Below are positions 34,372 through 43,706 of a DNA stretch of 64,000 nucleotides, piece after piece. The notes below the pieces were generated by a model, which saw nothing but the letters and a program-made list of their open reading frames with translations, was not told where the DNA came from and searched no databases. The translations under genes were made by a program, and so were the position numbers. The stretch is taken from NCBI GenBank assembly GCA_963824985.1, contig CAWGRQ010000026.1, positions 62,001 to 126,000 of the forward strand. Direction: 5' to 3'. The first letter of the stretch is position 1; each line of letters opens with the position of its first letter. This DNA comes from JAFNAG01 sp963824985 (GTDB lineage Bacteria; Acidobacteriota; UBA6911).

Positions 34372-35490
34372 TCAAGATTCGGCAGGAAGCCCCGCCGCGG
34401 CCTGCGGATCCGGATCGGGGGGTGCGGCGGCGGGAATGCCGCGCGCGCCGAGTTGGCCGCAGGCCGCAAAAATGTCGGCGCCGCCGCTGTACCGCTTGCG
34501 CGCGCTGAAGCCCTCATCGTGCAGGACCCGCCAGAAGGCCGATTCCCGGGCATCATCCGACCTGCTAAAAGGCTCCCGGCCCGCAATGTCGATCGGATTA
34601 TACGGAATCAGGCGAATCTGCGGCCTCATGCCGGTTCGGTTCAGGAACGTCCTTGCGCAGGCTGCCAAAGCTCGGGCATCTTCCCGTGTATCGTTGACTT
34701 CGGCCAGCGGCGTGACCGCCCACATCGGCGCGAGTTCCGTCAGCCGGGTATGTTCGGCAACCGCCTCCAGCACGCGCTCCAGAGGGTGGATGCGGGCGAT
34801 CGGCATCAGCCTCTGCCGCACTTCGGGGCGGGCGCTGCCGATCGAGATACCCAGACGCACCTTGGGCGCTTCGCGGGCCAGCCGCAGGATTCCTTCAGGA
34901 ATGCCGGCCGTACAAACCGTGATCGCGCGGCTGTCGATGGCCAGCGAACTCGGTTCGCAGAACACACGGATCGCCTGCAGCACGTGGACGAGATTCGCCA
35001 GCGGTTCCCCCATGCCCTGGAAGACGATGCCGTGCACGCGCTGGCGCTGCGTCCGATCCAGATCGCGCCGGATCGCGAGCGCCTGATCGATGATTTCCCA
35101 GGCTTCCAGGTTGCGGAGCAGGCCCATCTGCCCGGTAGCACAATAGCCGCACCCCAGCCCACACCCTGCCTGAGAGCTCACGCACACCGAAAACCTGCCG
35201 TTCCGCTCCAGCGGGATCCGAATGGTCTCGATAACATGCCCGTCGTACGTCTTCAACGCATACTTCACGAAGGGATCAACGCGGCTCCGGTGCACGGCAC
35301 ACACATCGAGGCGGCGCAAAACTCCGGCCGCGCGCACGGCATCCAGCGTCGTGCGCCGCACCATTCTTACCGAGGCCGGCAGGCACTCAAAGCGATGCAC
35401 CGCACCGACAATCTTCCGCGCTTCGGCCAACGATACGAGCGGAATTGCCTCACTGAGAGCATCCGGGGTCAACGCCTGCAGATGAATCAT
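34372..35490 (-). CDS. rlmN: RlmN-type 23S rRNA/tRNA adenine C2-methyltransferase
   Basis: 372 residues. The radical SAM motif CGLGCGYC (Cys110, Cys114, Cys117) sits after the RlmN landmark TIRIPLERNGRFSVCVSSQAG. MGEPLANLVHVLQAI, VCTAGIPEGILRLAREAP and a C-terminal GGADIFAACGQL follow; Cys344 in AACGQL is the methyl-carrying Cys. It dual-methylates A2503 of 23S rRNA and A37 of some tRNAs. AGGAG lies 6 bases before the ATG. Convergent with the tricorn remnant, 15 bp apart. The Pro/Ala-rich tail is longer than usual. Confidence 0.92.
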   Translation of the reverse strand: MIHLQALTPDALSEAIPLVSLAEARKIVGAVHRFECLPASVRMVRRTTLDAVRAAGVLRRLDVCAVHRSRVDPFVKYALKTYDGHVIETIRIPLERNGRFSVCVSSQAGCGLGCGYCATGQMGLLRNLEAWEIIDQALAIRRDLDRTQRQRVHGIVFQGMGEPLANLVHVLQAIRVFCEPSSLAIDSRAITVCTAGIPEGILRLAREAPKVRLGISIGSARPEVRQRLMPIARIHPLERVLEAVAEHTRLTELAPMWAVTPLAEVNDTREDARALAACARTFLNRTGMRPQIRLIPYNPIDIAGREPFSRSDDARESAFWRVLHDEGFSARKRYSGGADIFAACGQLGARGIPAAAPPDPDPQAAAGLPAES

Positions 35491-35740
35491 CCTGTCTCCT
35501 GCCTAAGCGAGGATACCATGAGCCGGAATCCGCATGTACGAAATCAGGACGAACCGTGCAGGAAATTCCAACACTTTTTCTTCAGGCTCGGATCGCCTGT
35601 GGGGATTGACTTATGTATGTCATTGATAATAAAAATGATACCTGACGAGCGAGAGAGGATCCCGGCTGGGCGCGCTCTTTGCTTCAGTAAGGAAGGCGGA
35701 AACGGTTGATGGAGACAGTTGTCACCCAAGGATGGCTACT

Positions 35741-35914
35741 ATGACCTACCTGGCCGATTTGGAGACATTCTGGCTCAATATCACCAACATTGCGCTTGGC
35801 TTGGCTACTCTTGTTATCATAGTGCTCATTGTGACGGTGGCGTTCCGGGAAATCTGGGAACGCATCCGGAATCGTCAGAATAGCCTGATCAAGTGGATCA
35901 AGATGGATATGTGA
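35741..35914 (+). CDS. small single-span membrane protein
   Basis: 57 residues from ATG 35741, with AAGGATGG upstream; an ATG at 35732 adds three. One long hydrophobic helix (ITNIALGLATLVIIVLIVTVAF) is followed by a positively charged tail REIWERIRNRQNSLIKWIK, so the C terminus should face the cytoplasm. No family recognised. The composition and start site look genuine, but a protein this small is uncertain. Confidence 0.5.
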   Translation: MTYLADLETFWLNITNIALGLATLVIIVLIVTVAFREIWERIRNRQNSLIKWIKMDM

Positions 35915-36047
35915 CGGTAATGGACACGTCGCGGTGATGTTGAAACATCTGGTTTAGCGGGAGAACCTCGGGCATGCCATGACTGAGGTTTCCGGCCGCA
36001 CTTGATTTTTTCCCTCCCCCCGCCGTAATTCCTACCAGATTTAAAAG

Positions 36048-36120
36048 GGAACATTCCGAATTTCCTTTTGGGCAAAGTCAAGACCGAAAGCAAAATGGAA
36101 ATTCGGAATTTCCTCTTTTT
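36048..36120. terminator. 22-bp stem hairpin followed by tcttttt
   Basis: Arms 36048-36070 and 36091-36113 (ggaacattccgaatttcc family) pair with two mismatches, then tcttttt at 36114-36120. This could terminate transcription of the small membrane gene ending at 35914. The same gggaattccgaatttcc motif recurs around 47050-47130, so it may be a repeat element used as a terminator. Confidence 0.5.
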
Positions 36121-36255
36121 GATCCGCGGGGGCCGGCATCTCCGGCAGATGATTAGCGATTGAGTTCGCGAACCGGATCGAATAGTATCGCGGCAATGTC
36201 GCGGTGCACGGCAACAAACTGTTTGACATAAAGAGTGGGAATCTCCCGGACATAT

Positions 36256-37329
36256 ATGACGGAGACTTCAGGAAAGAAGGAAGCGCAGCAGCGTGTCGAT
36301 CGTATTCACGCGTTCCGGCAGGAATTGGAAGAGCTTGCACGCGACGGCGTCCTGGTGCTCACACCGGAGCAGAAGGGACAGCTTGACTCCCACATCGAGA
36401 CCACGCTTGCCGAGCTGGCGGGCCGGTTCGACGTAGACATCAGCTCCTCCCAGAAGCGGATTTCCCTGGCGATGCGCATCTCCTCGGCGCTGGGCGGTCT
36501 GGCGCTGTGTGTGGCGGTCTATCTATTTTTTTACCGGTACTGGGGAATGATGCAAACCCCCTTCCAGGTCGGCATCCTCATCGCGACCCCGATCCTCCTG
36601 CTGGTGGCCGTCGAATTTGTGTCGCGCCGGGAAAAGACCTTGTATTACACATCGCTGCTGGTTGTGGTGGCGCTCGGCGCATTCATCATGAACCTCGGGG
36701 TGCTGGGGAGCATATTCAACATTGTCCCGGCGCCGGGCGCATTCCTCGCCTGGGGAATGCTTGCCCTGATCCTCGCTTACGGCTATCGTTTGCGTCTCCC
36801 TCTTGCCGGCGGGCTGGTTGCGCTCGTGATTTTTGTCGCCGCCTGGATCATCGTTCTGGCGGGCGGTTATTGGGACGCGATTCTGGATCGCCCCGAGTCT
36901 CTTCTCCCTGGAGGGCTCGCCCTGCTGGTCGTCCCGTGGATCATGCGCCACCGCGGGGATCCGGACTTCGCAGCGATCTATCGCATGCTTGGTCTCCTGG
37001 TGGTCCTTCTCGCGCTGCTGGTGCTTGGCAATGAAGGCCAGATGACATTCCTGCCGCTGGCGAAGAAGGTTGTGGCAGGGATCTACCAGGTGGCCGGATT
37101 TGGCGCCGCCCTTCTGGCCATATGGGTCGGCTTGAGGCGGCGATATCCCGAATCGATCAATCTCGGGTCCGGGTTTTTTGCCATATTTCTCTTCAATCGC
37201 CTCTTCGTCTGGTGGTGGGACTGGATGCCGAAATATCTGTTCTTCCTGATCATTGGGATCATCGCTCTGGTTCTGTTGGCGGTGTTTCGCAGGTTTCGGG
37301 CCGGAACCGGAAAGGCGGTGGCAGCATGA
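36256..37329 (+). CDS. DUF2157 multi-span membrane protein
   Basis: 357 residues from ATG 36256; GTG 36235 is an alternative seven residues longer. The N-terminal cytosolic part (KKEAQQRVDRIHAFRQELEELARDGVLVLTPEQKGQL) is the DUF2157 domain. About ten membrane helices follow. The stop overlaps the next ATG (ATGA at 37326-37329), coupling it to the DUF4824 gene. DUF2157 and GDYXXLXY/DUF4824-type proteins commonly occur as such pairs; their biochemical role is unknown. Confidence 0.85.
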   Translation: MTETSGKKEAQQRVDRIHAFRQELEELARDGVLVLTPEQKGQLDSHIETTLAELAGRFDVDISSSQKRISLAMRISSALGGLALCVAVYLFFYRYWGMMQTPFQVGILIATPILLLVAVEFVSRREKTLYYTSLLVVVALGAFIMNLGVLGSIFNIVPAPGAFLAWGMLALILAYGYRLRLPLAGGLVALVIFVAAWIIVLAGGYWDAILDRPESLLPGGLALLVVPWIMRHRGDPDFAAIYRMLGLLVVLLALLVLGNEGQMTFLPLAKKVVAGIYQVAGFGAALLAIWVGLRRRYPESINLGSGFFAIFLFNRLFVWWWDWMPKYLFFLIIGIIALVLLAVFRRFRAGTGKAVAA

Positions 37330-38075
37330 AGAAGGCATCCCTGATAGCCGCCATCGCGTTGGTTCTGGCAAGCAATGGCATCGCCTTGATCGGAGTGGCC
37401 CGGAATCGAGCGGGCGAACCGGTGTGCGCGATTGAACTCACGGAGCGCGAATTGCCTTTGCCCGGAGTCAATCAGGACAATACCGGCATTGACCTGAGAA
37501 TCAACTGGTCCCGCCCGCTGCCGCCGCGCCCCGATAGCGTTCTGGATCGTGCCCAACTGGAGAAGATCGGCTTTGATTTCCGGACCCCTTCGGGAATGCA
37601 GCCAAACGAACTGGCGCTTCTACCCCGGGAAGCGTTTGTGGCGCTGGAGTACCAGGGTGACGTCTGGAAACAATGGCTGATGCGAATCGAAGAAGAAAGG
37701 CGCCAGAATCCGCCCGACGCCCTCGCGGCGCGCGAGCCTATGTTCGAGCCGCGGCTGTTCGTCGTCGATGCTTCACCGAGCCTTGAGGAACTGAGCGCCC
37801 GATATCCCGATATGGGCAAATTCCTGATCGTGCGCGGCGTCGTGCGCGCCCGGGTGGAGGTTGCAAAGGGCTTGCCGATCGGCGCTCCTGAGTTCAGGTA
37901 TACCGGGTTTGTGGCGCAAATCCTACCCGCGGTCATTCATGTCCCGCTGCCGGATGCCGCTATTCTCAGACTTCTGGGGCCGCGGCGGCCGGGGCAGGAA
38001 GCCCGTTATGCCGTTACCCTTCAATTCGGCCGCCGGCTTGAGCCTTGGGTCGCGGCCGTGCGCCTGCGCCAGTAG
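37326..38075 (+). CDS. DUF4824-family protein
   Basis: 249 residues with an N-terminal signal or anchor helix (ASLIAAIALVLASNGIALIGVA). Body motifs: CAIELTERELPLP, LPREAFVALEYQGDVWKQWL, RLFVVDASPSLEELSARYPDMGKFLIVRGVVRARV and GFVAQILPAVIHVPLP. These fit DUF4824, which follows DUF2157 membrane proteins. Most of the chain should be extracytoplasmic. Translationally coupled to the upstream gene; probably a membrane complex. Confidence 0.8.
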   Translation: MKKASLIAAIALVLASNGIALIGVARNRAGEPVCAIELTERELPLPGVNQDNTGIDLRINWSRPLPPRPDSVLDRAQLEKIGFDFRTPSGMQPNELALLPREAFVALEYQGDVWKQWLMRIEEERRQNPPDALAAREPMFEPRLFVVDASPSLEELSARYPDMGKFLIVRGVVRARVEVAKGLPIGAPEFRYTGFVAQILPAVIHVPLPDAAILRLLGPRRPGQEARYAVTLQFGRRLEPWVAAVRLRQ

Positions 38076-38327
38076 CCGCCGATGATGGGTTCCTGAACAT
38101 GGAATGTGACCGGCCCCGGCAATCAACGCTCCGGGCGGCCGCGGCTCGCCCGTTCCCCTCTTTTCGCTTGAATCTAAAGAACGATTATCTTAGCGTGCTA
38201 GGTGTGAGCCGAAGTGTGTTGATCGTGTCTGAGCCTTCGGCGATCAGGTATTTTTGATTCCACATATTTCGTACCTCACGACCGGGTCGTATTGGGCACG
38301 CCCCGGCACTGGAAACGGAGTAGCACC

Positions 38328-39974
38328 ATGAATATCCTGAAAACCAAGGATCTGCGGCGCCTGGCATTCCTGGCGATTCTGGTGGTGGTTACGGGCCTGT
38401 TTTCGATTTCGGCGCAGTCGCCTGTAATCAACACCCAGGAAACTGAAATCCCCGATGGGTGTACCAGCATCATGGTGGGCCGTCTCGCCACCACGGATGG
38501 GTCCATCATCACCTGCCACACCTGCGACGGCAACTACCGCAACTGGCTGAATATCGTACCGCACCGGAAGAATCCCAAGGGGGCGACCAACAAGATCTAT
38601 TGGGGAACCCTGCATACGGAAACCATTGACGATCTGCGCGGCAAGATTCTCAAGGGCGAGATTCCCGAAGTGGAAGAGACCTATGCGTTTCTGAATGTTG
38701 CGTATCCGGCCATGAATGAAAAACAGCTGGCAATCGGCGAAACCACGATTGGAGGCCGACGCGAACTGGTAAACGACGACGGCTTGTTCCTCATCGAGGA
38801 ACTGGAACGTATCGCTCTGGAACGTACCGCGACCGCGCGTGATGCCATTCGCCTGATCGGCGAACTGGCCAAGAAGTACGGGTACGGCGACAGCGGTGAA
38901 TGCATAACCATCGCGGATAAAAAAGAGGTCTGGCAGCTGGAAATCTTCGGCGAAGGACCCTCCAAGATCGGCTCGGTGTGGGCTGCGGCGCGCATACCGG
39001 ACGACCACGTCGGGGTGTCGGCCAATATTCCCAGAATCAGCGAGATCAATCCCAAGGATCCCGACAACTACATGGCCTCGGAAAATGTCTATTCGGTCGC
39101 CGAGGAGATGGGCTGGTGGAAAAAGGGCGAGCCGTTCAAGTTCTGGAAGGCGTATAGCGGCCGGAAGCCGTTTTCGGATCGCGAGCTTTTCATTTTGAGC
39201 ACCATGGCTCCCACGCTCGGTTTGACCCGCGACCTCGAGGAACTCCCCTTCACGGTGAAGCCGGCTAACAAGCTGTCGGTCAAGGACATCATGAAGTATT
39301 ATCGTGAGACCTACGAAGGGACCGACATGGACATGACGAAAAACCTCATGGTCCCAAGGGGCGGACGCGGAAGATCGGCGGCCGCAGGCAATGCCGAGAT
39401 CGTGAAGAGCCCGGTCGCCAATCCCTGGATGGGAGGCGACATGGTCAGCCTGCTGAACACCCTGAAACCCGGAACCGTGCAGCAGCAGCGAACCATCGCA
39501 ATCGCCGGGTGCGCCTACTCGCAGATCATCCAGGTGCGCGGCTGGCTGCCGGATGAAGTCGGCGCGATTGCCTGGTTCTCATTCGACAACCCAGCGCAGA
39601 GTCCGCGGATTCCGATCTTCTCCGGCGTCTTGTCCCTGCCCAGGAGTTTCGAGGTCGATTCCCAGAAGAAGTTCCGCCTCGATTCGGCCAGCTGGGCCTT
39701 CCGCAGAGCCAACCGCCTCGCTACGGTCCGATGGGGGGCCACCCGGAAGCTGATTGAGGACGGGGTTGCTGATTTCGAAGTACGGGCGTTTACCGAATTG
39801 CCGGCGATCGAGAAGATCGCCATCGATATACTCAATGATGACACTTCGGAAGCGGGGCGTAAAAAAGCCCAGGAATTCCTCACCCGCTACACCAATGACT
39901 TCGCCCGCGCGGCCATCGACAAGTGGACGGAGCTGGGCGACACGTTCTGGGGCATGTTCGCGCGCGGGTTCTGA
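38328..39974 (+). CDS. secreted C69-family dipeptidase
   Basis: 548 residues from ATG 38328 with CGGAG upstream. Signal peptide 1-29 (FLAILVVVTGLFSISAQS). The mature enzyme begins near Cys45 in IPDGCTSIMVGRLATTDGSII, the N-terminal nucleophile of peptidase family C69 (Lactobacillus PepD type). FAFxN-type region NVAYPAMNEKQLAIGETTIGGR, GESGECITIADKKEVWQLEIFG-like and RGWLPDEVGAIAWFSFDNP follow as in that family. It cleaves dipeptides. The pgsB gene starts 83 bp downstream on the same strand, so it may be part of, or expressed with, the polyglutamate cluster and supply or recycle amino acids. Confidence 0.9.
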   Translation: MNILKTKDLRRLAFLAILVVVTGLFSISAQSPVINTQETEIPDGCTSIMVGRLATTDGSIITCHTCDGNYRNWLNIVPHRKNPKGATNKIYWGTLHTETIDDLRGKILKGEIPEVEETYAFLNVAYPAMNEKQLAIGETTIGGRRELVNDDGLFLIEELERIALERTATARDAIRLIGELAKKYGYGDSGECITIADKKEVWQLEIFGEGPSKIGSVWAAARIPDDHVGVSANIPRISEINPKDPDNYMASENVYSVAEEMGWWKKGEPFKFWKAYSGRKPFSDRELFILSTMAPTLGLTRDLEELPFTVKPANKLSVKDIMKYYRETYEGTDMDMTKNLMVPRGGRGRSAAAGNAEIVKSPVANPWMGGDMVSLLNTLKPGTVQQQRTIAIAGCAYSQIIQVRGWLPDEVGAIAWFSFDNPAQSPRIPIFSGVLSLPRSFEVDSQKKFRLDSASWAFRRANRLATVRWGATRKLIEDGVADFEVRAFTELPAIEKIAIDILNDDTSEAGRKKAQEFLTRYTNDFARAAIDKWTELGDTFWGMFARGF

Positions 39975-40057
39975 CCGCCCCTTCGACAGCCGGGAAATGG
40001 ACGGGACACGCGACCGTGCATTTCCCGGCTCCCTTTTGATACAGGCGCTCCGCTGCC

Positions 40058-41230
40058 ATGCGCACGCTCCTGCCATGCCTGTTGCTGTACCTGCTCTTCC
40101 TGGTCTGGGAGCGCGTCTCTCTCCGCCGGTCTCTGGATCGCATCCCCCTGCGCATCGCCGTAACCGGCACCCGGGGGAAATCGAGCGTGGTAAGCATGCT
40201 GGCCGCGGTTTTCCGCGAGCACGGGCGCCGGGTGCTGGCCAAGACCACCGGGTCTGAAGCACTCCTGACGCTTCCGGACGGCAGCCGGGAGCAAGTGGAA
40301 CGAACCGGCATCCCATCGATTCTCGAGCAAAAGCATCTGGTCCAGAAGGCAGGCCGGCTGAAGGCGAACTGTCTGATCGCCGAGATAATGAGCATCCACC
40401 CCGAAAATCATTTCGTCGAATCGAGGCACATCCTCCAGCCACATGTCGTGGTCCTCACTAACGTCCGGAGGGACCACACGGAGGCCATGGGGGAAACCGA
40501 GGATCAGATCGCGTCGGTGTTGAGCCTGGCCGTCTGCCCCCGGTCGACCGTGTTCCTGCCGGAAGCCGAGAACCGCACGTCCGTGCGTGCGGAAGCGGAC
40601 CGGTACCATGCGACCGTGATGCCGGTGGCGGTGGGGGTCGCCGCGCCGCTCCTGCAGAACTCTCCGGATCTGGCCCGGCGGGAGTTTGCCGGCAATCTCG
40701 ATCTGGTTTTCGCGGTCGCCAACCACTTCGGAATCCCGGAACCGGTTATTATTAGCGGTATTCGCAGGGCGCAGCACGACATCGGCGGACTTCGGATCTG
40801 GAGCCTCCCTCCGGGCATCACGCCGTCGGGCTGCTACCTGGTTAATGCGTTCGCGGCCAATGATCCGGAATCGACGTTCCAGGCCCTGGCGCAGGTGACG
40901 GAGAGCTACCCGCAGGCGGCCGGCAACATAATCGGCATTCTTAATCTGCGCGCGGATCGTGCGCCGCGGACCCTGCAGTGGATCGCGGCGCTGAAGAATG
41001 GGGCTTTGCGCCGATTCCGGCGACTGTTCGTAACCGGCGGCCACGCCGCCGCCGTCAGGCGGCGCTTGCCCGGGGCAGTTCTGCTCAGAGGGGGGTCCCC
41101 GGAGCAAATGATGAAGACTGTGTTCGCCGAAGTCGATGAAGGGGCGCTTATTCTGGGATTTGGCAACATAAAAGGGACCGGACGGATGCTGGTCGAGCAT
41201 TGGCAGCGGATCGGGATCCCTTGCAGCTAG
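40058..41230 (+). CDS. pgsB: poly-gamma-glutamate synthase subunit PgsB/CapB
   Basis: 390 residues. An N-terminal membrane helix (LLPCLLLYLLFLVWERV) precedes the Mur-ligase-like ATPase domain: P-loop VTGTRGKSSVV (36-46), TTGSEALLTLPDG, ILEQKHLVQKAGRLKANCLIAEIMSIHPE, VVLTNVRRDHTEAMG and a C-terminal NIIGILNLRADRAPRT. This is the layout of CapB/PgsB, the ligase that forms gamma-glutamyl amide bonds at the membrane. It heads the cluster pgsB-pgsC-pgsW. A 372-bp gap containing an inverted-repeat element separates it from pgsC, which is wider than usual. Confidence 0.93.
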   Translation: MRTLLPCLLLYLLFLVWERVSLRRSLDRIPLRIAVTGTRGKSSVVSMLAAVFREHGRRVLAKTTGSEALLTLPDGSREQVERTGIPSILEQKHLVQKAGRLKANCLIAEIMSIHPENHFVESRHILQPHVVVLTNVRRDHTEAMGETEDQIASVLSLAVCPRSTVFLPEAENRTSVRAEADRYHATVMPVAVGVAAPLLQNSPDLARREFAGNLDLVFAVANHFGIPEPVIISGIRRAQHDIGGLRIWSLPPGITPSGCYLVNAFAANDPESTFQALAQVTESYPQAAGNIIGILNLRADRAPRTLQWIAALKNGALRRFRRLFVTGGHAAAVRRRLPGAVLLRGGSPEQMMKTVFAEVDEGALILGFGNIKGTGRMLVEHWQRIGIPCS

Positions 41231-41326
41231 AGGAAGGGACGGGGATGGGACACCCGTCAGTCTCTCAGGTGCCCAGTGGCGCACCCGATGACGCATGAAA
41301 ATGTTAAGCTCCCATCGCCCTTTCAC

Positions 41327-41519
41327 TGTGCCGCCCTTTCAGGGCTCTGGCCAGGTTGATCACCAGTCCCCAGGGCTCACGCCCTGGGCTTTGCTGCGCC
41401 GCCCCTTCGGGGTTTTCCCATGGGCGAGATGCTCAGCCCTGAAAGGGCGTTATAGCACAGCCCAGGGCGTAAGCCCTGGGCTGAGGTGCCAAGATCTCCA
41501 GCCCTGAAAGGGCGGCACA
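41327..41519. repeat. 193-bp element with perfect 20-bp inverted ends between pgsB and pgsC
   Basis: tgtgccgccctttcagggct (41327-41346) is exactly inverted at 41500-41519. Inside are nested palindromes of the cccagggcgtaagccctggg type and another agccctgaaagggcg copy. No protein is encoded. Related cagccctgaaagggcg sequences are widespread in intergenic DNA of several environmental phyla. As RNA it would fold into a strong branched hairpin and could weaken read-through from pgsB into pgsC. Confidence 0.85.
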
Positions 41520-41602
41520 GAAACAGATCGGTTGATCGGCACCGGAATTGGCTCCATTTTCGGAGCAGCTGAAGCAGACTGCATGCGCTCTTGGTGTTGG
41601 CT

Positions 41603-42043
41603 ATGGAATATGAGGCTTCGTTCCTGGGATTGATGATATCCCTGCTCTTCATCGGACTGACCGGTATTTACCCCGGCGGTGTGATCGTGCCCAGCTACCT
41701 GGCGCTCTTTCTGGACAGCCCGGGGCGGATCGCCGGCACCCTGGTCGTGGCCCTGTTGACGTTGCTTTGTTACAAACTGGCCTCCAATTACCTGATCCTG
41801 TTCGGAACCCGGAGATTCGTTTTCATGGTGCTGGTCGCCGGCGCATGGACTCTGGCGTGGTTGCGCTGGTTCCCGTCCCTCCTCCCCGGATCTCTGGAAT
41901 TCCGTGTGATCGGATGGATCGTGCCCGGATTGATCGCCAACAATCTGGAAAAGCAGGGCGTCCTGGTAACGACCGCCTCTTTGGCGACGGTTACGGTCGT
42001 AACCTATTTCCTGATGCAGGTGCTTTACCTGATCTGGGGATGA
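41603..42043 (+). CDS. pgsC: poly-gamma-glutamate biosynthesis membrane protein PgsC/CapC
   Basis: 146 residues, about five membrane helices. Characteristic start SFLGLMISLLFIGLTGIYPGGVIVPSYLALFL, then LFGTRRFVFMVLVAG and LEFRVIGWIVPGLIANNLEKQGVLVTTASLATVTVVTYFLMQ. PgsC forms the membrane platform for PgsB. I chose ATG 41603 over an upstream GTG/TTG frame to 41591. The order pgsB, pgsC, pgsW is that of known polyglutamate loci. Confidence 0.93.
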   Translation: MEYEASFLGLMISLLFIGLTGIYPGGVIVPSYLALFLDSPGRIAGTLVVALLTLLCYKLASNYLILFGTRRFVFMVLVAGAWTLAWLRWFPSLLPGSLEFRVIGWIVPGLIANNLEKQGVLVTTASLATVTVVTYFLMQVLYLIWG

Positions 42044-42116
42044 TGCCGGAATGCCCGGGCGCGCGAGGCCCCCGGGTGAATGGGAAGCGGTCGGCCCGGC
42101 GCCGGAGCGCACCCGG

Positions 42117-42504
42117 TGAGCCCTGAAAATGACAGATGTCGCGCGCAGCGCTTTGGACTGCGGCGGCATGATGCCGCTTTCCAGGATCGGAATGGCAAAA
42201 GCGGCACCGTGGCTTGAACCTTACACGCATTTTCGCAGACTGGACCCCTCGCCGCGGTGCGGCGCCAGCGGCGAACAGGCAAAGAATGTTTGAACGCGGA
42301 AGAAAGCTGACACACGCGGATTGGGATGGAGCGAATCCGCGTGCGAAGCTTTTCCCCCCGGGTCCGTTCATCCGCGTCCAAAATGGGTTTTTCCCAAAAC
42401 GTCTTGTTTGCGGTATCGGAATCCGTGTAAGGTGCAGACCGTGGCCCCGAACTCCAGCGGGCCTTCGGCGGTGGACCCCAGGCTGGAACCGGCAGTTCCA
42501 GAGC
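42117..42504. other. repeat-rich intergenic region, no gene
   Basis: The first part repeats motifs seen near 6683 (gcagatgtcgygcgcagcgc). The stretch 42190-42235, in reverse, resembles 12898-12935 (gcgtrtaaggttcargccacgg); another such sequence lies at 42424-42448. A reading frame open from 42214 runs through it into the next gene, but its first 97 codons look non-coding. Confidence 0.5.
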
Positions 42505-43572
42505 GTGAGTGAAACCTTGAAACCTTTCTCCGCCAGTCTACGCATCCTCGCCGCCGGCGTTCTCAGCCTGGCGGCATTCGCTGCCGTTCGGCTATTGCCC
42601 CTCGGAGCGCCACCCCTTTGCGCGGAGGCTATGATCCGCGCGGCGCGCATCATGGAACAGGCCACACTCGCCATCCGGAATGCACGGGACCACACAGGCA
42701 TCGGAATCGACCTACGTGCGGATCCGAATCGAACCGGCTTGATCGGCCCGGAAATCGGACCGCTCATGACCACCCTCGGAGATCTGGAGGCCAAGAGGAG
42801 CACGACCAATCCCAACATCGCGGGACTTCTCGTCTATATGTTGGACCGGGCCGGGGTGCGGCCCGGCGATACCATCGCCATCGGCAGTTCCGGTTCCTTT
42901 CCGGCTCTGCTGGTGGCATCGCTGGCAGCAGCGAAAGCCCTGGACATCCACCCGGTGACCATCCTGTCCCTGGGCGCGTCGTCTCATGGCGCGACCGATC
43001 CGCATTTCACTCTCCTTGATATTTATGACATCCTGCGACGGGAAGGGATCTGTGACGCTGCTCCGGCGGCGGTATCGTTGGGAGGGGACCGGGACATCGG
43101 ATTGGAATTCGAGGCCGGAATAAGAGAGTCTCTGGCAAAGAAGATTCGCAATAGCGGAAACTTCCTCCTTTATGAACCGGACCTGGTCAAGAACATATCC
43201 GAACGCATGCGGCTCTATGAGAGGGATGCTGGGGACCGGATTTCCGCCTTCATCAACAGCGGGGGAGGCTATGCCAACCTGGGAACGAGCCTGCAGGCCC
43301 TGGACGTGCGGCCGGGGTTGAATCGAACCCTGGCCTTGCCCAGACCCTCAGAGCGCGGCGTCCTCTTTGAAATGGCGGCACGCGATGTGCCCGTCGTCCA
43401 CTTGCTCTTCATCAAGGGGCTGGCGGCGCAGTCCGGCCTCCCCTGGGATCCGATCCCGCTGCCCCGACCCGGACGCCTCCACATCCCGGAGACGAAGCAC
43501 ACCTCCGGGTTCTGGATTCTGGCCGCCGCATACTTCTCCCTGCTGTCCCTGTTGGCCGCCTGGCGGAGATAA
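42505..43572 (+). CDS. pgsW: poly-gamma-glutamate system protein (PgsW-like)
   Basis: 355 residues from GTG 42505 (VSETLKPFSASLRIL). A membrane helix near the N terminus (ILAAGVLSLAAFAAVRLLPLG) and another at the C terminus (FWILAAAYFSLLSLLAAWR) enclose an extracytoplasmic domain with IGIDLRADPNRTGLIGPEIGPLMTTLGDLEAKRSTTNPNIAGLLVYML, GDTIAIGSSGSFPALLVASLAAAKAL and FINSGGGYANLG. This fits the gamma-polyglutamate system protein family found beside pgsB and pgsC in loci without capA/pgsA. Proposed to function in polymer handling or export; this is inference from context. The start codon is uncertain. Confidence 0.82.
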   Translation: MSETLKPFSASLRILAAGVLSLAAFAAVRLLPLGAPPLCAEAMIRAARIMEQATLAIRNARDHTGIGIDLRADPNRTGLIGPEIGPLMTTLGDLEAKRSTTNPNIAGLLVYMLDRAGVRPGDTIAIGSSGSFPALLVASLAAAKALDIHPVTILSLGASSHGATDPHFTLLDIYDILRREGICDAAPAAVSLGGDRDIGLEFEAGIRESLAKKIRNSGNFLLYEPDLVKNISERMRLYERDAGDRISAFINSGGGYANLGTSLQALDVRPGLNRTLALPRPSERGVLFEMAARDVPVVHLLFIKGLAAQSGLPWDPIPLPRPGRLHIPETKHTSGFWILAAAYFSLLSLLAAWRR

Positions 43573-43706
43573 ATCGCTTGATTCGACGGTCGTGGATCAT
43601 TACTGTGGACCCGGTGGCAGGGAGTAACGATGTCATTTTGGATCCGCCGAGAACCGCAAGACAGCCGCCCGGCTGATCGGCGACTTCACGGCACGGAGCA
43701 ATATCC

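Noticed and set aside
39887..41326. 479-codon minus-strand frame
   Set aside because: Antisense of pgsB, which has an obvious P-loop and family match.
42214..42504. Upstream extension of the PgsW-like gene to a TTG at 42214
   Set aside because: The added 97 codons are repeat-derived and lack a signal peptide or family match; GTG 42505 directly precedes the membrane anchor.
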